A stretch of 64,000 nt of DNA from Atrina japonica. Lineage: Eukaryota > Mollusca > Bivalvia > Pterioida > Pinnidae. The notes under the pieces were generated by a model that had not been told where the DNA came from, ran no database searches, and saw nothing but the letters and a program-made list of their open reading frames with translations. Below are positions 44,466-55,229 of this stretch, piece by piece. The stretch covers positions 259,501-323,500 of the forward strand of contig BROG01000299.1 of NCBI GenBank assembly GCA_030159075.1. Reading direction: 5' to 3'. Position 1 is the first letter of the stretch, and each line of letters starts with the position of its first letter. The translations under genes were made by a program, and so were the position numbers.

Positions 44466-44556
44466 AACAAGAAAAAGATTGTTGATGAATCGACAAAAAA
44501 AAAAAAAAATCATCAGAAAATTGTTAATTGATTTGCTTTTTTTTTTTGTATTTCAG

Positions 44557-44672
44557 CATACAACGATTCTACCATTTTTGCTTCTTGATATATCTTTGAA
44601 TTATCACCAGTACCCCAGCAGAAAATCAGGAATTATTACACTTCTTTCCTTTGCATTGTTTTATTTACTATG
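44557..44672 (+). CDS. AIG1: AIG1/ADTRP-like hydrolase, shared exon 4
   Basis: 116 nt (acceptor TTTTGTATTTCAG, donor TG|GTAAGT, ending in phase 2). The first codon is the predicted catalytic His (HTTILPFLLLD), aligning with His134 of human AIG1. It continues with SLNYHQYPSRKSG, a family hallmark, and the next membrane span (ITLLSFALFYLLW). The Trp codon is split across the exon 4/5 junction, which confirms the splice. Confidence 0.93.
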
Positions 44673-44899
44673 GTAAGTATTATTTATAAAAAAATAAACC
44701 TTTTTTTCAAATTGTAGCATTTTGTACAGTTTTGTCGATTTTACTCGGATTTCGTCACTTCAACAGAGTCGGGCAAGATCACTTTTGGTTTTGTAATATT
44801 TACATTGACGACATTCATTGATATCTTGTTTGAGTTCATCCGCCAGGAGTAAAGAAAATAGACAAGTAACATTACTTTTCTGTAGGCTGCCTTTCAATT

Positions 44900-45106
44900 T
44901 ACAGTACAACCTGCTTTAGTGACCACTTGTGTATAAAGACCACCTGGTCACAAAGACCATTTTTGCTGTTCCCAATAGAACCAGTTGTGTACAAATCAAC
45001 CTTACATAAAGTTTGATTTGTACACAAATGGTACTATTTTGAACAGCAAAAAATAAAAGTTTTTGTGGGTCCCTATGGAGGTCGTTGTATACAAGTTTTA
45101 CTGTAA
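44900..45106. mobile_element. MITE with TACAGT ends, inverse copy
   Basis: TACAGTACAACCTGCTTTAG at the left and ACAAGTTTTACTGTA at the right. Interior AGACCACCTGGTCACAAAGA and TTGTACACAAATGGTACTA match the copy at 40314-40501 in reverse. Confidence 0.78.
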
Positions 45107-45109
45107 TTA

Positions 45110-45170
45110 ATAAACTGATCTCTCACTGCTGTTGTTTTCTGATATGTCGCGTAGAGGATCTAACACAATC
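45110..45170. repeat. Short interspersed repeat with CTGATATGTCGC
   Basis: The stretch AACTGATCTCTCACTGCTGT, TTTCTGATATGTCGCGTAGA recurs at about 52318-52370 and 58245-58300. Origin unknown. Confidence 0.55.
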
Positions 45171-45217
45171 AGTTATGGGGTCATGTGTAGCTGACCTTGC
45201 ATAGACGTGTACTGTAA

Positions 45218-45303
45218 TCATCAAACTCTGACAGACAATGGACTATTCTGTAAATCAATGACTTAGACCAGTCCAAATGTGTTTTTAGGGATAAATGAGT
45301 TAA
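45218..45303. mobile_element. TTAA-ended mini-MITE, group 1
   Basis: CAATGGACTATTCTGTAAAT core, GACTTAGACCAGTCCAAATG, and TTTTAGGGATAAATGAGTTAA at the right edge. The left end is worn. Confidence 0.7.
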
Positions 45304-45914
45304 CATCGAGAAGGAAGATGCAGTATCTTATCATAGAGTTCTCTCTTTGTTCTGTCAAGAAGGTACATGTATTGTGATATATCCAAACAGAAATTTCCGA
45401 TAAATTTGTTGAAATTGCCACTTGGTGTCACTTAAAAGAAGCTTTTTCTTTTAAGTATTATGGTAGTAAGGGTCGGAGACAACTAAAATTATTTTTCCAT
45501 AGGAGATAATGTTTACAATTTTGTCATGTTCGTGTACATCACAACTTTTGAGTGAATGCTGTCCTTCAGTCTGACGTATAAATCCTAAATCGATCTGTTC
45601 GGCGTACATTGGGCAATCAGAAAATAAACACATAACATAGACGTGAACATCTTGTTTTTCTGTCACATGTGTATATTTCAACCCCCCCCCAGTACTTTTG
45701 CAGTGAATGGACACAGAAATATACTTTTCAGGAAATTGACTCTTAAGTTTATCTAAGTATCAGTACAGATTATGTTGATTCAAGGTTTTTTATTCTTAGT
45801 ACATAAATCTACTGTGTTGAAATTTAAAATTTGTCTGTAGATACAGACACCAGGTTACATTTAAAATAACAATTCCTCTCTACCTACACTTTTTCTAACA
45901 ATCAATTTCTGGGG

Positions 45915-46196
45915 TACTGTATACGACCTATTAAGCGCCCAGTGCGCTACAAAATTCAGGAAAAAGGGGTGGTTGCTTAATGGAACCAATTAATAGTCAA
46001 AATGTTGTTGTAGTTATTACCGAGGACAACTATCAACATTTTTCTGTTGCTAGGGGGCGCTACAGATGAACTGTTAGTTACAGTGTTTCAGGTCTACATC
46101 TCCTTGTCAACCAGCTAGAAAAGATTCTGGATCATGTGCACTAAAGGGAGAGGGTTGCTTATAGGGACATAGGCACTTAATAGATCATATACGGTA
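45915..46196. mobile_element. MITE with TACTGTATACGACC ends
   Basis: 282 bp. TACTGTATACGACCTATTAA at the left inversely matches TTAATAGATCATATACGGTA at the right, with four mismatches in 20. The arms continue with GGTGGTTGCTTAATGG against GGGTTGCTTATAGG only as direct words, so the arms are short. No coding content. Confidence 0.75.
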
Positions 46197-46818
46197 TTTA
46201 GTTGTCCCTGACCTTAGCGCATGATGGAGGTAGTGCTGGAACATTATTTTAAAGTGACATACACTATCAGCAAACTTAGAAACGATAGAAACAAGTACCG
46301 ATAATGATAACTTACATAGGTAAACATGCAGGCCTTATTTCTGCCAATGTTGGGGAAATGTCTTTGGAGACATTGATAATTTGGGAATGTTCATTTGAAT
46401 TCGTGTCACACTGGGGAAAGTAGTTTGTGCATATTTAAATCTGAATGGAATGGCATATCTTTTGTAAATGCGTTTCATCCTGCATGAATAATTTTTTATT
46501 TGACTTTTTTTGGAGGGGGATTTTTTTTTCCCGTCACATTGTAAAAAATAAACATGTATTTTGCATTGGGAATTGGGTTGAATATTGGCCCGGTGGAAAC
46601 TAAAGAATACTATTCAATAGACCGGACAATTCAGGGTACTCCTCTGGAATTTTTAATTCATCTGCCAAATTTTTGGCCAAATCTAAATTGATTACATACA
46701 TATATTGTACATGTTGTATATACTCCTGGCATTTATTTATGTGTTTACGATTGCTTAGAATTGATATGGCAACAAAACAAAAGAAATGTATTATTGTGTT
46801 TAATTACGTCTGTTTCAG

Positions 46819-46970
46819 GATATTATGGATAGCCTATAAAGCAAATCTTTGGGTCTACCCCATCCTGAAGGTTTTAGCACCACATCAGAAGGCAGCCTTT
46901 ATTGCACTCATGATGGTCGTGTTTCTATTTATATACGTGCTGGGCGAACAACTGAACAAAATGATATGGG
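46819..46970 (+). CDS. AIG1: AIG1/ADTRP-like hydrolase, shared exon 5
   Basis: 152 nt (acceptor TCTGTTTCAG, donor G|GTAAGC, phases 2 to 1). After completing the Trp codon it encodes ILWIAYKANLWVYPILKVL, then APHQKAAFIALMMVVFLFIY and VLGEQLNKMIW. The WVYPxL and YxLGExLNxxIW blocks are family hallmarks and include the last membrane span. The open frame continuing to 47032 is intron read-through. Confidence 0.93.
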
Positions 46971-47945
46971 GTAAGCATTTCTATTGGTTAAGGAAACAGA
47001 TTTTGCATGAAGGTCCATTAACATTCATTTGATTTTTAAAAGTTCTCATGTCAATCAGGAGTCATATAATATTAAATTTGAGTTATCCCCCCTTTGACCA
47101 GAAAACTGTGAAAACACTATAGGACTTTAGGACTATACCTCCCCAGATAAGTTGTAGGAAGAAAGTTCCCTCATGAAAGAGGCAGAATAGATTGATAATA
47201 TTTAGAAAAATAATTATAACGTTATGAGTATAAGAAATTCAGGGCTTTGTCTGATCTATATCCATAGAAGCCAACCTGAACGGGCAAAAGACCCATTTGT
47301 GAAGTGAACAGGAGTGGTATAGGATGTAAAAATGTATCAAAATCCATAGAAGATATAATCAGACAATTTAATGTGTATCAAGTGAGAACTGCTGTTTTAA
47401 GTCAAATTATGTGTGAGAAACACCAGTACTGATTACACTGGTCACTGTCATGTTTTTTTTATGGATAATTGTCAATGTTGTATCTTGAACCTGATCATCT
47501 ATTTTGTTGCTTCATGACATACCTTGGTATTGTTAAGAGTATGCTATCATAAAATCTAAACCATGAAACATATTTGTTTTGAACTGCACTCACACATAGG
47601 CAATGCCTTATATGATTATAATAAGTAAGAAAAGAGCATCAATAAGTAATTCAGTCGAACCGGCATATATTGAAGTCAAAGGGGAATGAATAAACAGTTG
47701 TTTCAGAATAACTTAATCATAAATAATTAAAAAATGGCCGGGGAATTAAAATCATTTCAAATAAATCATGATTTCAATGTAACAGGGTTCAATAAAGTCG
47801 ATTTGATTGTATATGATTCACACTGTCTCTAGATCATGATTAAAAAAGCATGTAGTAGTAGTATAAATTCTCAAATATTAAAAGAGTGTATTCAAGGGAG
47901 ATAACAAAGTTTTCATTAAGTTTTGTTTTGTTTTCGATTTTTCAG
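46971..47945 (+). other. Intron 5 of the AIG1-like gene
   Basis: No element stands out clearly. A possible MITE lies at about 47655-47815 (AGTCGAACCGGCATATATTG at the left, GTCGATTTGATTGTAT at the right). It ends TCGATTTTTCAG. Confidence 0.65.
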
Positions 47946-47986
47946 GAAAAGAGAGATCACATTTGGTAGCCAAGAAAACAAGATGA
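47946..47986 (+). CDS. AIG1: AIG1/ADTRP-like hydrolase, final coding exon 6
   Basis: 41 nt after acceptor TTTTTCAG. It completes a Gly codon and encodes GKERSHLVAKKTR, then TGA. The last four residues, KKTR, fit the KKxx dilysine signal that retrieves membrane proteins to the ER, provided the C-terminus is cytosolic. The short basic tail matches the family's usual polar C-terminus. Confidence 0.85.
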
Positions 47987-48351
47987 ACAAGACCATTTTC
48001 TTAGGTTTAAATGATTTTGTGTAAAAGTTGTATATGAATTGATGTGAATGTAAACAAAGCAAAAGTTAAAGATTTCAAATAAAAAAAAAATGGTATGCCA
48101 AAGAAAAGATGAGCTTTAGATGAACTTTGCTGTCGATAAAATTTCCATCAGTTGAGCCTGAATTTTAATTTGTACAGTTCCAGAAGATAAAAGTGGTATT
48201 AGGCAAGGCCAAATACTAAACCTTAACGTATTGTCGAAACTGTCTTAAGATTAACCACTATGAAAAAATGACTGTCTTAGTTTTGTAGGTAATAATTTCT
48301 TGTAAATGTTTGTTGTTTTGTATCATTTTTTAAAAAGACTGGAAAAATAAA
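47987..48351 (+). other. 3' UTR of the AIG1-like gene
   Basis: Two candidate polyadenylation signals: AATAAA at 48078, followed by an A-run that could be genomic, and AATAAA at 48346. The second would give a 3' UTR of about 380 nt. Confidence 0.5.
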
Positions 48352-50554
48352 CATAATCATTGTGATATCTGATTAGGCTATATAAACAAATCATCTAGTT
48401 CTGAGATATATGATTTTGAAATTGTGGCAAAGGTGAGGTTTTTATTTAATGTATTTCCAATTCCCATATGGATTGGGTTTTCATATTTTCATTTTATCGA
48501 CGATTTTCCAATACAACTCCATTTACTTTTGAATGAATGCAAACTATTATATTGTTCAAAGTGAGACTGTCAGAGTCTCCAATGTTGTTTTGGTGACTCC
48601 AAAAATCACATTTCTCTGATTCTCCGCGACAAGTTCATTTTTCAGTAGGACGAGTAAATGTTACTTCTCAATTGTGCGACGGGACAAATGAAATTGTTGT
48701 AGACAAAAATTATTTTGATAAAATTTACTTCTTTAAACGAAAAACAATATTTGATTTTTTATTAAGTGTTGCACTTGATTTTGTACAATGGGACAAGTAG
48801 GCTTGATTTCAATACTACTTGTCCTGCAGTACAAGTGAACGTTTTATTATCGTTGACCCCTGATATATGTTTTCTGCTACTGTAAAGATGGATATTTCAG
48901 CTTGTTATTATTAATTTATGCGATTTTTATATTCAATCTTATTCAAACTTTATGCGTGGGGGATATTTATGTTATGGCTCAAGTTACTATAAGAAGTCCT
49001 GTATTAAACAATAATTCTTAGCTGAATTTTGGGACTGGTATGTGGGGGTAATTTACATGGAAAATTATTCATCGTGTATTTCGTGTAAATTATCCCCACC
49101 CATGAATTTCCACATTCACAGTCATTTACCTTCGTTTCGGATGATCTGCCTACCAATATATTAAATTCAGAATTTAATTTTCCTTCAGAAGTATGAGTAC
49201 TATAGGTGGGTATTATATAACAGTAAGACATTATTGAACCCATGGGCCAAATGTTCCAAGGCAAGGAATTATCTGAGAACTAGATAGATTTGATATAGCC
49301 TTGATTAATGCTATTAAACTTTATCAAAATATCTTATTTATTTGTTTCTTTCTTTTTCCATCACCGCTGTAATGCATTATTGTTCATTTCTATTGAAACA
49401 CCACTAACTTTAGATGAAAAAGATCAAATCTGGGACCACTTACACAGGTAGAGCCAAACAGCGATTCTCTAGGGCCTGTCACACAAATTTCCTAGAACCA
49501 CTGGCAAAGGTTCTCTAGAACCACTCACACTGGTTTCCTAGAACCACTGACACAGGTTCCCTTAAACCAGTCACGATTCCCTTATCTCGGCATCCCCGCT
49601 GTGAAGTTGAAGTCTGCATTCAGACTTTCAGGACACTACAAGCTGTGGTCACTGAAAGGTGGACTTCAACTAATAAGGATCGCGCGACAGTCTTTGAAAT
49701 AGGCCTATGGGAATTTTTGTAATAAGTAATACAAGCAAATTGACGCTCAATCTTGAGTATTTAATTGTATGACAATTGCAGCTACAGAATAATTTAAGCA
49801 AATTTAAGAATAAGACAGGGATTGAGGTCGCTGATGTTACAGTTATAACGGCATAATTAATTTAATGATGATTTGACAGGGTAACATAGTAACAATGTAT
49901 GTGTACATTATCAGTACACACAAGTAATAAAAGTGATGTTAAATATGATAAAATGCACCAGTTATTAAACATAAACGATGTATTTCTTTTGTTCTCATAT
50001 CCATGTTTTCATCTCTGCCGACTTCGAGCTCATGCTGTAGGCCTACAACAAAGTTGATTGAGTGTTTTCATGATCTATGTGTTGGCACCCCTGTACTCTT
50101 TAAAGCTAGAAGTTTATCAACTATACAGATGTGAATCCACCTAAATTTTATTTTACTAGATTGTTAGATTTTCTAGGCATACCCACAGCAGACAGGCTTT
50201 GTAATTTTTTCAAGTGCTCGATGTCGTTTTGGCCATTTAGGCCTTTGATTATTTATTTTGGTTTAGGCTACCCACTATGACGAAGTTACCAATGACTGCA
50301 TAAAACTGCTTTGAACTATGTACATAGCAGATATTAAGTATATATATATATATATGTGTGTGTTCTTTCTAATGTAGTGGATGATCTATAATTTTTTACA
50401 GAAGGGGTGTGGGGTGTGGTTGAGGCTTGTAACATAGAAACGAACTAATATATTTACATGGATTTAAAACTGTTACACATGTACAATACATATCACAACA
50501 CATATTTCCATATTATATGAAACTACATGTACACCAGTTTACCGATATGAAATT
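48352..50554. other. Intergenic, no gene seen
   Basis: AT-rich. It holds a short minisatellite (49436-49580) and an AT/GT run near 50340-50362. No coding family recognised. Confidence 0.45.
49436..49580 (+). repeat. Short minisatellite, about 23-30-bp unit
   Basis: Repeated TCCTAGAACCACTGACACAG / CTCTAGAACCACTCACACTG type units, about five, with variable spacing. Confidence 0.75.
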
Positions 50555-50720
50555 CACAGATACCAAAGTATTAATCAAAAGAAGATTATGGAGACAATAT
50601 ACAGACAATGAAAATTAGACATACAGACCTCTGAAATGATGGAGGTGGGATCAGGTGCCACGGAGGAGAAAGCATCCCGTTTTCTGGTCTCACCCGTGAT
50701 GAGCCAAAAGATGAATTCAA
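50555..50720 (-). mobile_element. Retroelement family R, tail fragment
   Basis: CAGATACCAAAGTATTAATC, GACATACAGACCTCTG and GGGATCAGGTGCCACGGAGG are the inverse of the family R tail. The frame over it is not a gene. Confidence 0.7.
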
Positions 50721-51004
50721 ATGAACAAATATATCGCGCTAATAATAGTAATATCCATCTCGAAAGAAGGTGTTCTCGATTGTTTAATTGTAAATTAGAA
50801 TTAAAGTTTCCCTTCTTCGAAACAGAATGAGCAGAAATGTCTTTCAGAAATTACATCTATCTTATACAGTAATACAATACTTGCATCTATGTAAAATTCT
50901 ATATTGTAGCAATCTAAGTTATGTATCTTTGGTAAGTCCAAATACACTGTTGTTAATATAGGTGTTAAGTTCTTAAGTCATACCATTTTGAAAGATTGGA
51001 AGGG

Positions 51005-51250
51005 GAGTGCATATATTTTATACCACGCAGAAATAAGTGAAAATGAAGAAGATCGAATGGATATTCCAAAATCCAAGTCCCAATAGAATACGACAAATTG
51101 GGTAAATAATAATAGTCCCAACATGACGAACAATTTGGAATCTTAAACGGGATGGGATCAGGTGTCCGGAAGGAGTCAGCCTCCCCTGTTAGCATTCTTC
51201 GTTTGTCGCATATGTTCCATGGAAACCTTTCGAGTTCAGTAACCATACGC
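51005..51250 (-). mobile_element. Retroelement family S, tail fragment
   Basis: Has GTGAAAATGAAGAAGATCGA, CAACATGACGAACAATTTGG, GATCAGGTGTCCGGAAGGAG and TGTTCCATGGAAACCTTTC. The same word order occurs at 61860-62095 and, inverted, at 52880-53145. Confidence 0.65.
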
Positions 51251-52494
51251 TAAAATTTACATCCTTTATGTTTATGGGTTGTTATGTAATAACAACCTAT
51301 TATGGGTTTACTTCGACTTTTCATCAAGGGCTATCCTGTTATCAGCGAAGAGGTCATAGAGGTTGCATTTGTAAAATATAGTCCAACTCAAGAATTCAAC
51401 TTTTACAGAAAAGTCAAATATTTTGTTGTGAATGAAATTAAATCTAGTTTGAATAATCATTAAATGAAATGCCACATAATTCTACTTACTTCTGCCTTTG
51501 AAATTATACAATAGGATTTGTAGTTAGTGTCAACAAAACGTCATCGATCTATATATAAACATGGAATTCCACTAAGTCCAAGTGATGGTGAGCCTGCCTT
51601 GAGGAACTGCAGTATTACTCCGCCATTCATCATATTGATATTGACAGGTACAAGCATACAGCGATTGTAAATAGAAATAATTATATATCGCTGATACCAA
51701 CATGAAGCTAAATAAATTTTTATTGAACTCTCAAGAATATACATGTTTTCTAGTCTATGGAAAAAAAGAAAATAAAAGCAGAATAGAGGGTATAGCATCC
51801 AGTAGGAGGTGCTTGTTATGCAAATGGCGCGGGAAATTCATTATGAATAAGTTCCTGTCCATTTTGGAAACTATCAAATTAGCGTGTTTGTCAACTAATC
51901 GCTACATATAATCTGCCTTAACGATATTTCCTTTATTTATACCCCTATATGGTGATCACGTGCCTTACATAACCAGCGACTGCTCAGTTTCAACGAACGG
52001 TCACTTGCATACTGTGTGTATTGATATTGCAAAGGAAGGTAACTCGAACATCGACGTTACTTGAATATCTCCAGCTTTTTGCGGTTAGTATTTAAATACA
52101 TCTCTCTTAAGTGACCACTTGGGATAACTCTGATATGTATACTAATTACTGCTTCCTTCCTAGTTTATAGTTACTGACCTTTGCACATGCGGCATTCCTT
52201 CCTGTGTTAATTATCTTAAATTATTATTTTCCGTTTTGTTCGACCAAAGGTGACGTATATATTCATATTCTTCGACTCAATTATTTCATCCCTGTTTGAT
52301 TAGTTCTGCGTACAAATCTAATAAAAAACCGATCCCTCACCGCTCCCGTTTTCCTGATATGTCGCCTATTCACGACATAACAGAAAACAGACCGGGAACG
52401 AATAGAGATCGGGTTTTAAATGTATTTCAAAAATGCGTTACTATGATTTTGTATAAACATCCTCCATGGGATGAAATTTAGTCAAAATGTTTGT
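51251..52494. other. Intergenic with short repeats
   Basis: A CTGATATGTCGC repeat fragment sits at about 52318-52370. No gene is recognised. Open frames at 51541-51798 and 51702-51911 on opposite strands are not recognisable. Confidence 0.4.
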
Positions 52495-52790
52495 TTTTGA
52501 TCCGATATGCCAGTGGCTGTCCAACAAATGAACATTTCATATACACAGACAACCTTCGTAATGCTAACATTTTATCACAATGATATCAGGAATCGCGTTT
52601 AATGTCAGCATTTCGCAAATTTCATGGTCGATATAATGATCTGGTTTGTTTGCAATCACATGTTACAAATAAAGCGGCGGCTGTGACAGGTTATTAGGAA
52701 ATGCTGACTCCCGCATGATATCTGATAAGACCTCTGGATTTTTCAGACGTCCGTGTCTCTTTAATGTTCACCGTGCTTGTACATTGTCTA
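52495..52790 (+). mobile_element. Retroelement family R, decayed copy
   Basis: Starts in the coding remnant (GATCCGATATGCCAG, then AATCGCGTTTAATGTCAGCA and TTTCGCAAATTTCATGGTCG) and passes into the tail (GGAAATGCTGACTCCCGCAT, CTGATAAGACCTCTGG). A middle portion is missing. Confidence 0.7.
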
Positions 52791-52879
52791 ACGGACCTGT
52801 AGTTAACGATTAATACTAGGTTATCTATTTTCATGTTGTAATGGTTATGGTACAAAAAAAAAAAAAAAAAAAAAATCCC

Positions 52880-53145
52880 ATCCTCATCCACATTTTCCCT
52901 CACCGAACTTGACCTCTTCACAAAACTTGACCTTTTCACCGAATTTGACCCGTTCATTGTACTAGAAAGGTTTCCATGGAACATTTGCGACGGGTGTTTC
53001 ATGCCAGCAGAGGATGCTGACTCCTTCCGGACACCTGGTCCTATCCCGTTTGGGATTCGCAATTGTTCTTCATGTTCAGACCATTGCACATCTAATTCGT
53101 CGTGTTCTAATGAGCTTCGAATATTAATTGGTAGTTCTTCATTTT
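52880..53145 (+). mobile_element. Retroelement family S, tail fragment
   Basis: Plus-strand: AATTTGACCCGTTCATTGTA, GAAAGGTTTCCATGGAACAT, GCTGACTCCTTCCGGACACC and TGTTCTTCATGTTCAGACCA. It is preceded by an A-run at 52855-52876 and a short tract of repeated GACCTTTTCACCGAA words. The minus-strand open frame here is an artefact. Confidence 0.65.
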
Positions 53146-53935
53146 CACATTAGGCCATACCAATTTGATTTGTAGTTCTTTGGGATTTCATTTTCAGATT
53201 TTGGACCGAACGATCGAAACTTTTTTCAAGTTTCATTAAAATTGGACCGAAGCAATAAAATACGGACCGAACGAAATTATTTTATATCATTTTTGTAATT
53301 TTTACTTTACTAATGCAAAATTTCATGTAGATTATTTAATTACGAAATCTCACATTTTACATCGTGATTATCATAGATATCCACTGGATATCCAAGTTAC
53401 ACGGCCAACTACTTTTTTTTTGTTTAAACATATTTTATTGCTTTTAATGCAATTGGATTGAGCACAAGTTATCTCAACTTATTTACGCTCTCTCCACAAC
53501 AAATATATACAAATAATTTCAGCATTTTGGTAGAAAGAAAGGCATAGAGAAGAGAAGTATAAGGGATTAAACAGATTTATATAATATACGTTATTTGATG
53601 TCACAATTAAGAAAAACCCAACAACCTCCTTACTTATAATAACAATACATTCAAATACCCTCGCTAGCAAAATGTCATGAAAACACATTCCTTGAAGACT
53701 ATCTCATCACATTCCGGTCTTTCCAAGTAATCTAACTAAGTACCAGGTAAACATTCCTCCCAAGTATTTATTTTTCACATATTTTAAGACAGACACATTA
53801 TATTTCTTCAATCAACGGTTTGACCGTAGAAAGATGGAAAAGAACGAGAAAGGGTGCACCTGTTATAGAGGCTGACGTTTAAAATCGATTGCTAGCACGT
53901 ATGAAGGTTTGTACAATTTTAAATATTTCTTCATT
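53146..53935. other. Intergenic, no gene seen
   Basis: AT-rich. A segment at 53352-53420 (CATCGTGATTATCATAGATA, TCCACTGGATATCCAAGTTA) belongs to the inverted-repeat family described at 54590-54960. Confidence 0.4.
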
Positions 53936-54400
53936 TTCAGTATTTGGGAGCTCTGGGTTACCAGACAACAAAATATCTAAACTTATTGGGTAATATGGCT
54001 GGAGTTTAGTGAACATTTATTTCAAGATGTATATTGGACATTCCAGCAGGTAGTGGAAGGCATTTTCAATCTATGGCCACATTGGCATGCAGGAGAATCT
54101 GTCACGGTAGAGATTTATTTAGAGAGCTACAGTTATATCGAAGTTTTGAATTATATTGATGCGACGCAGACCGTAACTGAAGAAGTCAGGAGATTTATTT
54201 TGATGATGTGATATAGCACTTCGAAATCTGATACAGAAGTTTGGTTTCGGGTTATTTCAGGAAGATTGTTCCAAGTCTAGTAGTATAAGGTATAAAAGAT
54301 AGTCTAGTACGGTGAGTCTATAGTTAGGTATTACGTAATCATACCTTAATGGGTTTGTGGAGGTGTAGGTAAGATGGAGTAAGATTATTATGAATTTTGT
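53936..54400 (-). pseudogene. LINE ORF2 C-terminal remnant (minus)
   Basis: The minus-strand frames read DSPACQCGH, then after a one-base frame change AFHYLLECPIYIL. This is the C-x-C-G ... H-x3-C cluster common at the C-terminus of non-LTR retrotransposon ORF2 proteins. The rest is too eroded to read. It differs from the LINE at 14826. Confidence 0.55.
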
Positions 54401-54454
54401 AAAATAAAGTTATTCTTCTCCTATCTCGGACTCTCATACAACTAAATCATACAT

Positions 54455-54540
54455 AAATACTAAATAAATGCAAGTTTCAATCACTGGGGGTTGTTAACAC
54501 CGGAACTCATACATAAATACTAAATAAATGCAAGCTATTT
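54455..54540 (+). repeat. Short direct repeat with ACATAAATACTAAATAAATG
   Basis: CATACATAAATACTAAATAA followed by ATGCAAG occurs twice, about 58 bp apart. Confidence 0.8.
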
Positions 54541-54589
54541 CAACTCATACAACAACCTACTTATGTCTAGAGCTTAAAATAGACTACAG

Positions 54590-54960
54590 TAACATTTTAC
54601 ATCATGATTATCTGAGATATTCACTGGATTATCTGAGACATGCACTGGATATCCGAGTTACATGACCACCTACTGGAGTTGCTAACCCTGTAGTACAAAC
54701 ATAAATACTATGGTTTAGACCTTAGAATAAACTACACAGTAACATTTTACGGATATCTTTGAAAATCACGATGTATACTTTGGGGTATAATCTCAGGTTT
54801 AGACTCGGTTATGATGTTGTGTACGTACTGAATGTTCGGATTTCTTCAGTGTTTATGTTTGTACCAAGAGTTAACAACCTCAGTAGGTGGCCGTACAACT
54901 CGGATATCCAGTGGATATCTTTGATAAACACGATGTAAAATGTTATTGTGGGGTCTAACC
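54590..54960. repeat. Inverted-repeat element with GGATATCC words
   Basis: The left arm (CATCATGATTATCTGAGATA, GGATATCCGAGTTACATGAC, CACCTACTGGAGTTGCTAAC, ACATAAATACT) inversely matches the right arm (AGTGTTTATGTTTGTACCAA, GTTAACAACCTCAGTAGGTG, GTACAACTCGGATATCCAGT, AACACGATGTAAAATGTT). A further piece of the family is at 53352. It looks like a palindromic non-autonomous element. Confidence 0.7.
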
Positions 54961-55229
54961 TAAGGTCTAGACCTGATTATGGTGTTGTATGAGTAGAAAG
55001 AGCTCGAATAACTTGCGCACTTGATACGGGATCGGCAACTCTCACGAACTCTCGTCAACTCTAGCCGACGCCTACTACTGATTTCACTCCAAGTCTCAAA
55101 ACTGGAAAAAAAAACAAGTTTCAGTTCTAAAAATAAATTCATTTTCAGCTCCAAAACTGGAAAAACCCAACTTCTATCTTTTGCAGGTGAACTCACGTGA
55201 CCTCTCACGACCCTGACCTCTTGTAACGA

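Larger units (their letters stand above)
43367..44556 (+). other. Intron 3 of the AIG1-like gene
   Basis: Carries a group 3 mini-MITE (43440-43653) and a family A SINE (43877-44157) nested in a family B SINE (fragments flank it). It ends TTTTGTATTTCAG. Confidence 0.78.
44673..46818 (+). other. Intron 4 of the AIG1-like gene
   Basis: Contains a TACAGT-ended MITE (44900-45106), a repeat with CTGATATGTCGCGTAGAGGA (45110-45170), a group 1 mini-MITE (45218-45303) and a TACTGTATACGACC-ended MITE (45915-46196). A minus-strand open frame at 45451-45714 is not recognisable. It ends TCTGTTTCAG. Confidence 0.75.

Noticed and set aside
45451..45714. 87-codon minus-strand frame in intron 4
   Set aside because: Reasonable composition but no recognised domain and no splice context. 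It may be old repeat coding sequence, but I cannot support a call.
54960..55208. 82-codon minus-strand frame beside the orphan promoter
   Set aside because: Could be the other side of a bidirectional promoter, but the sequence is low-complexity Ser/Arg/Glu with no recognisable domain.
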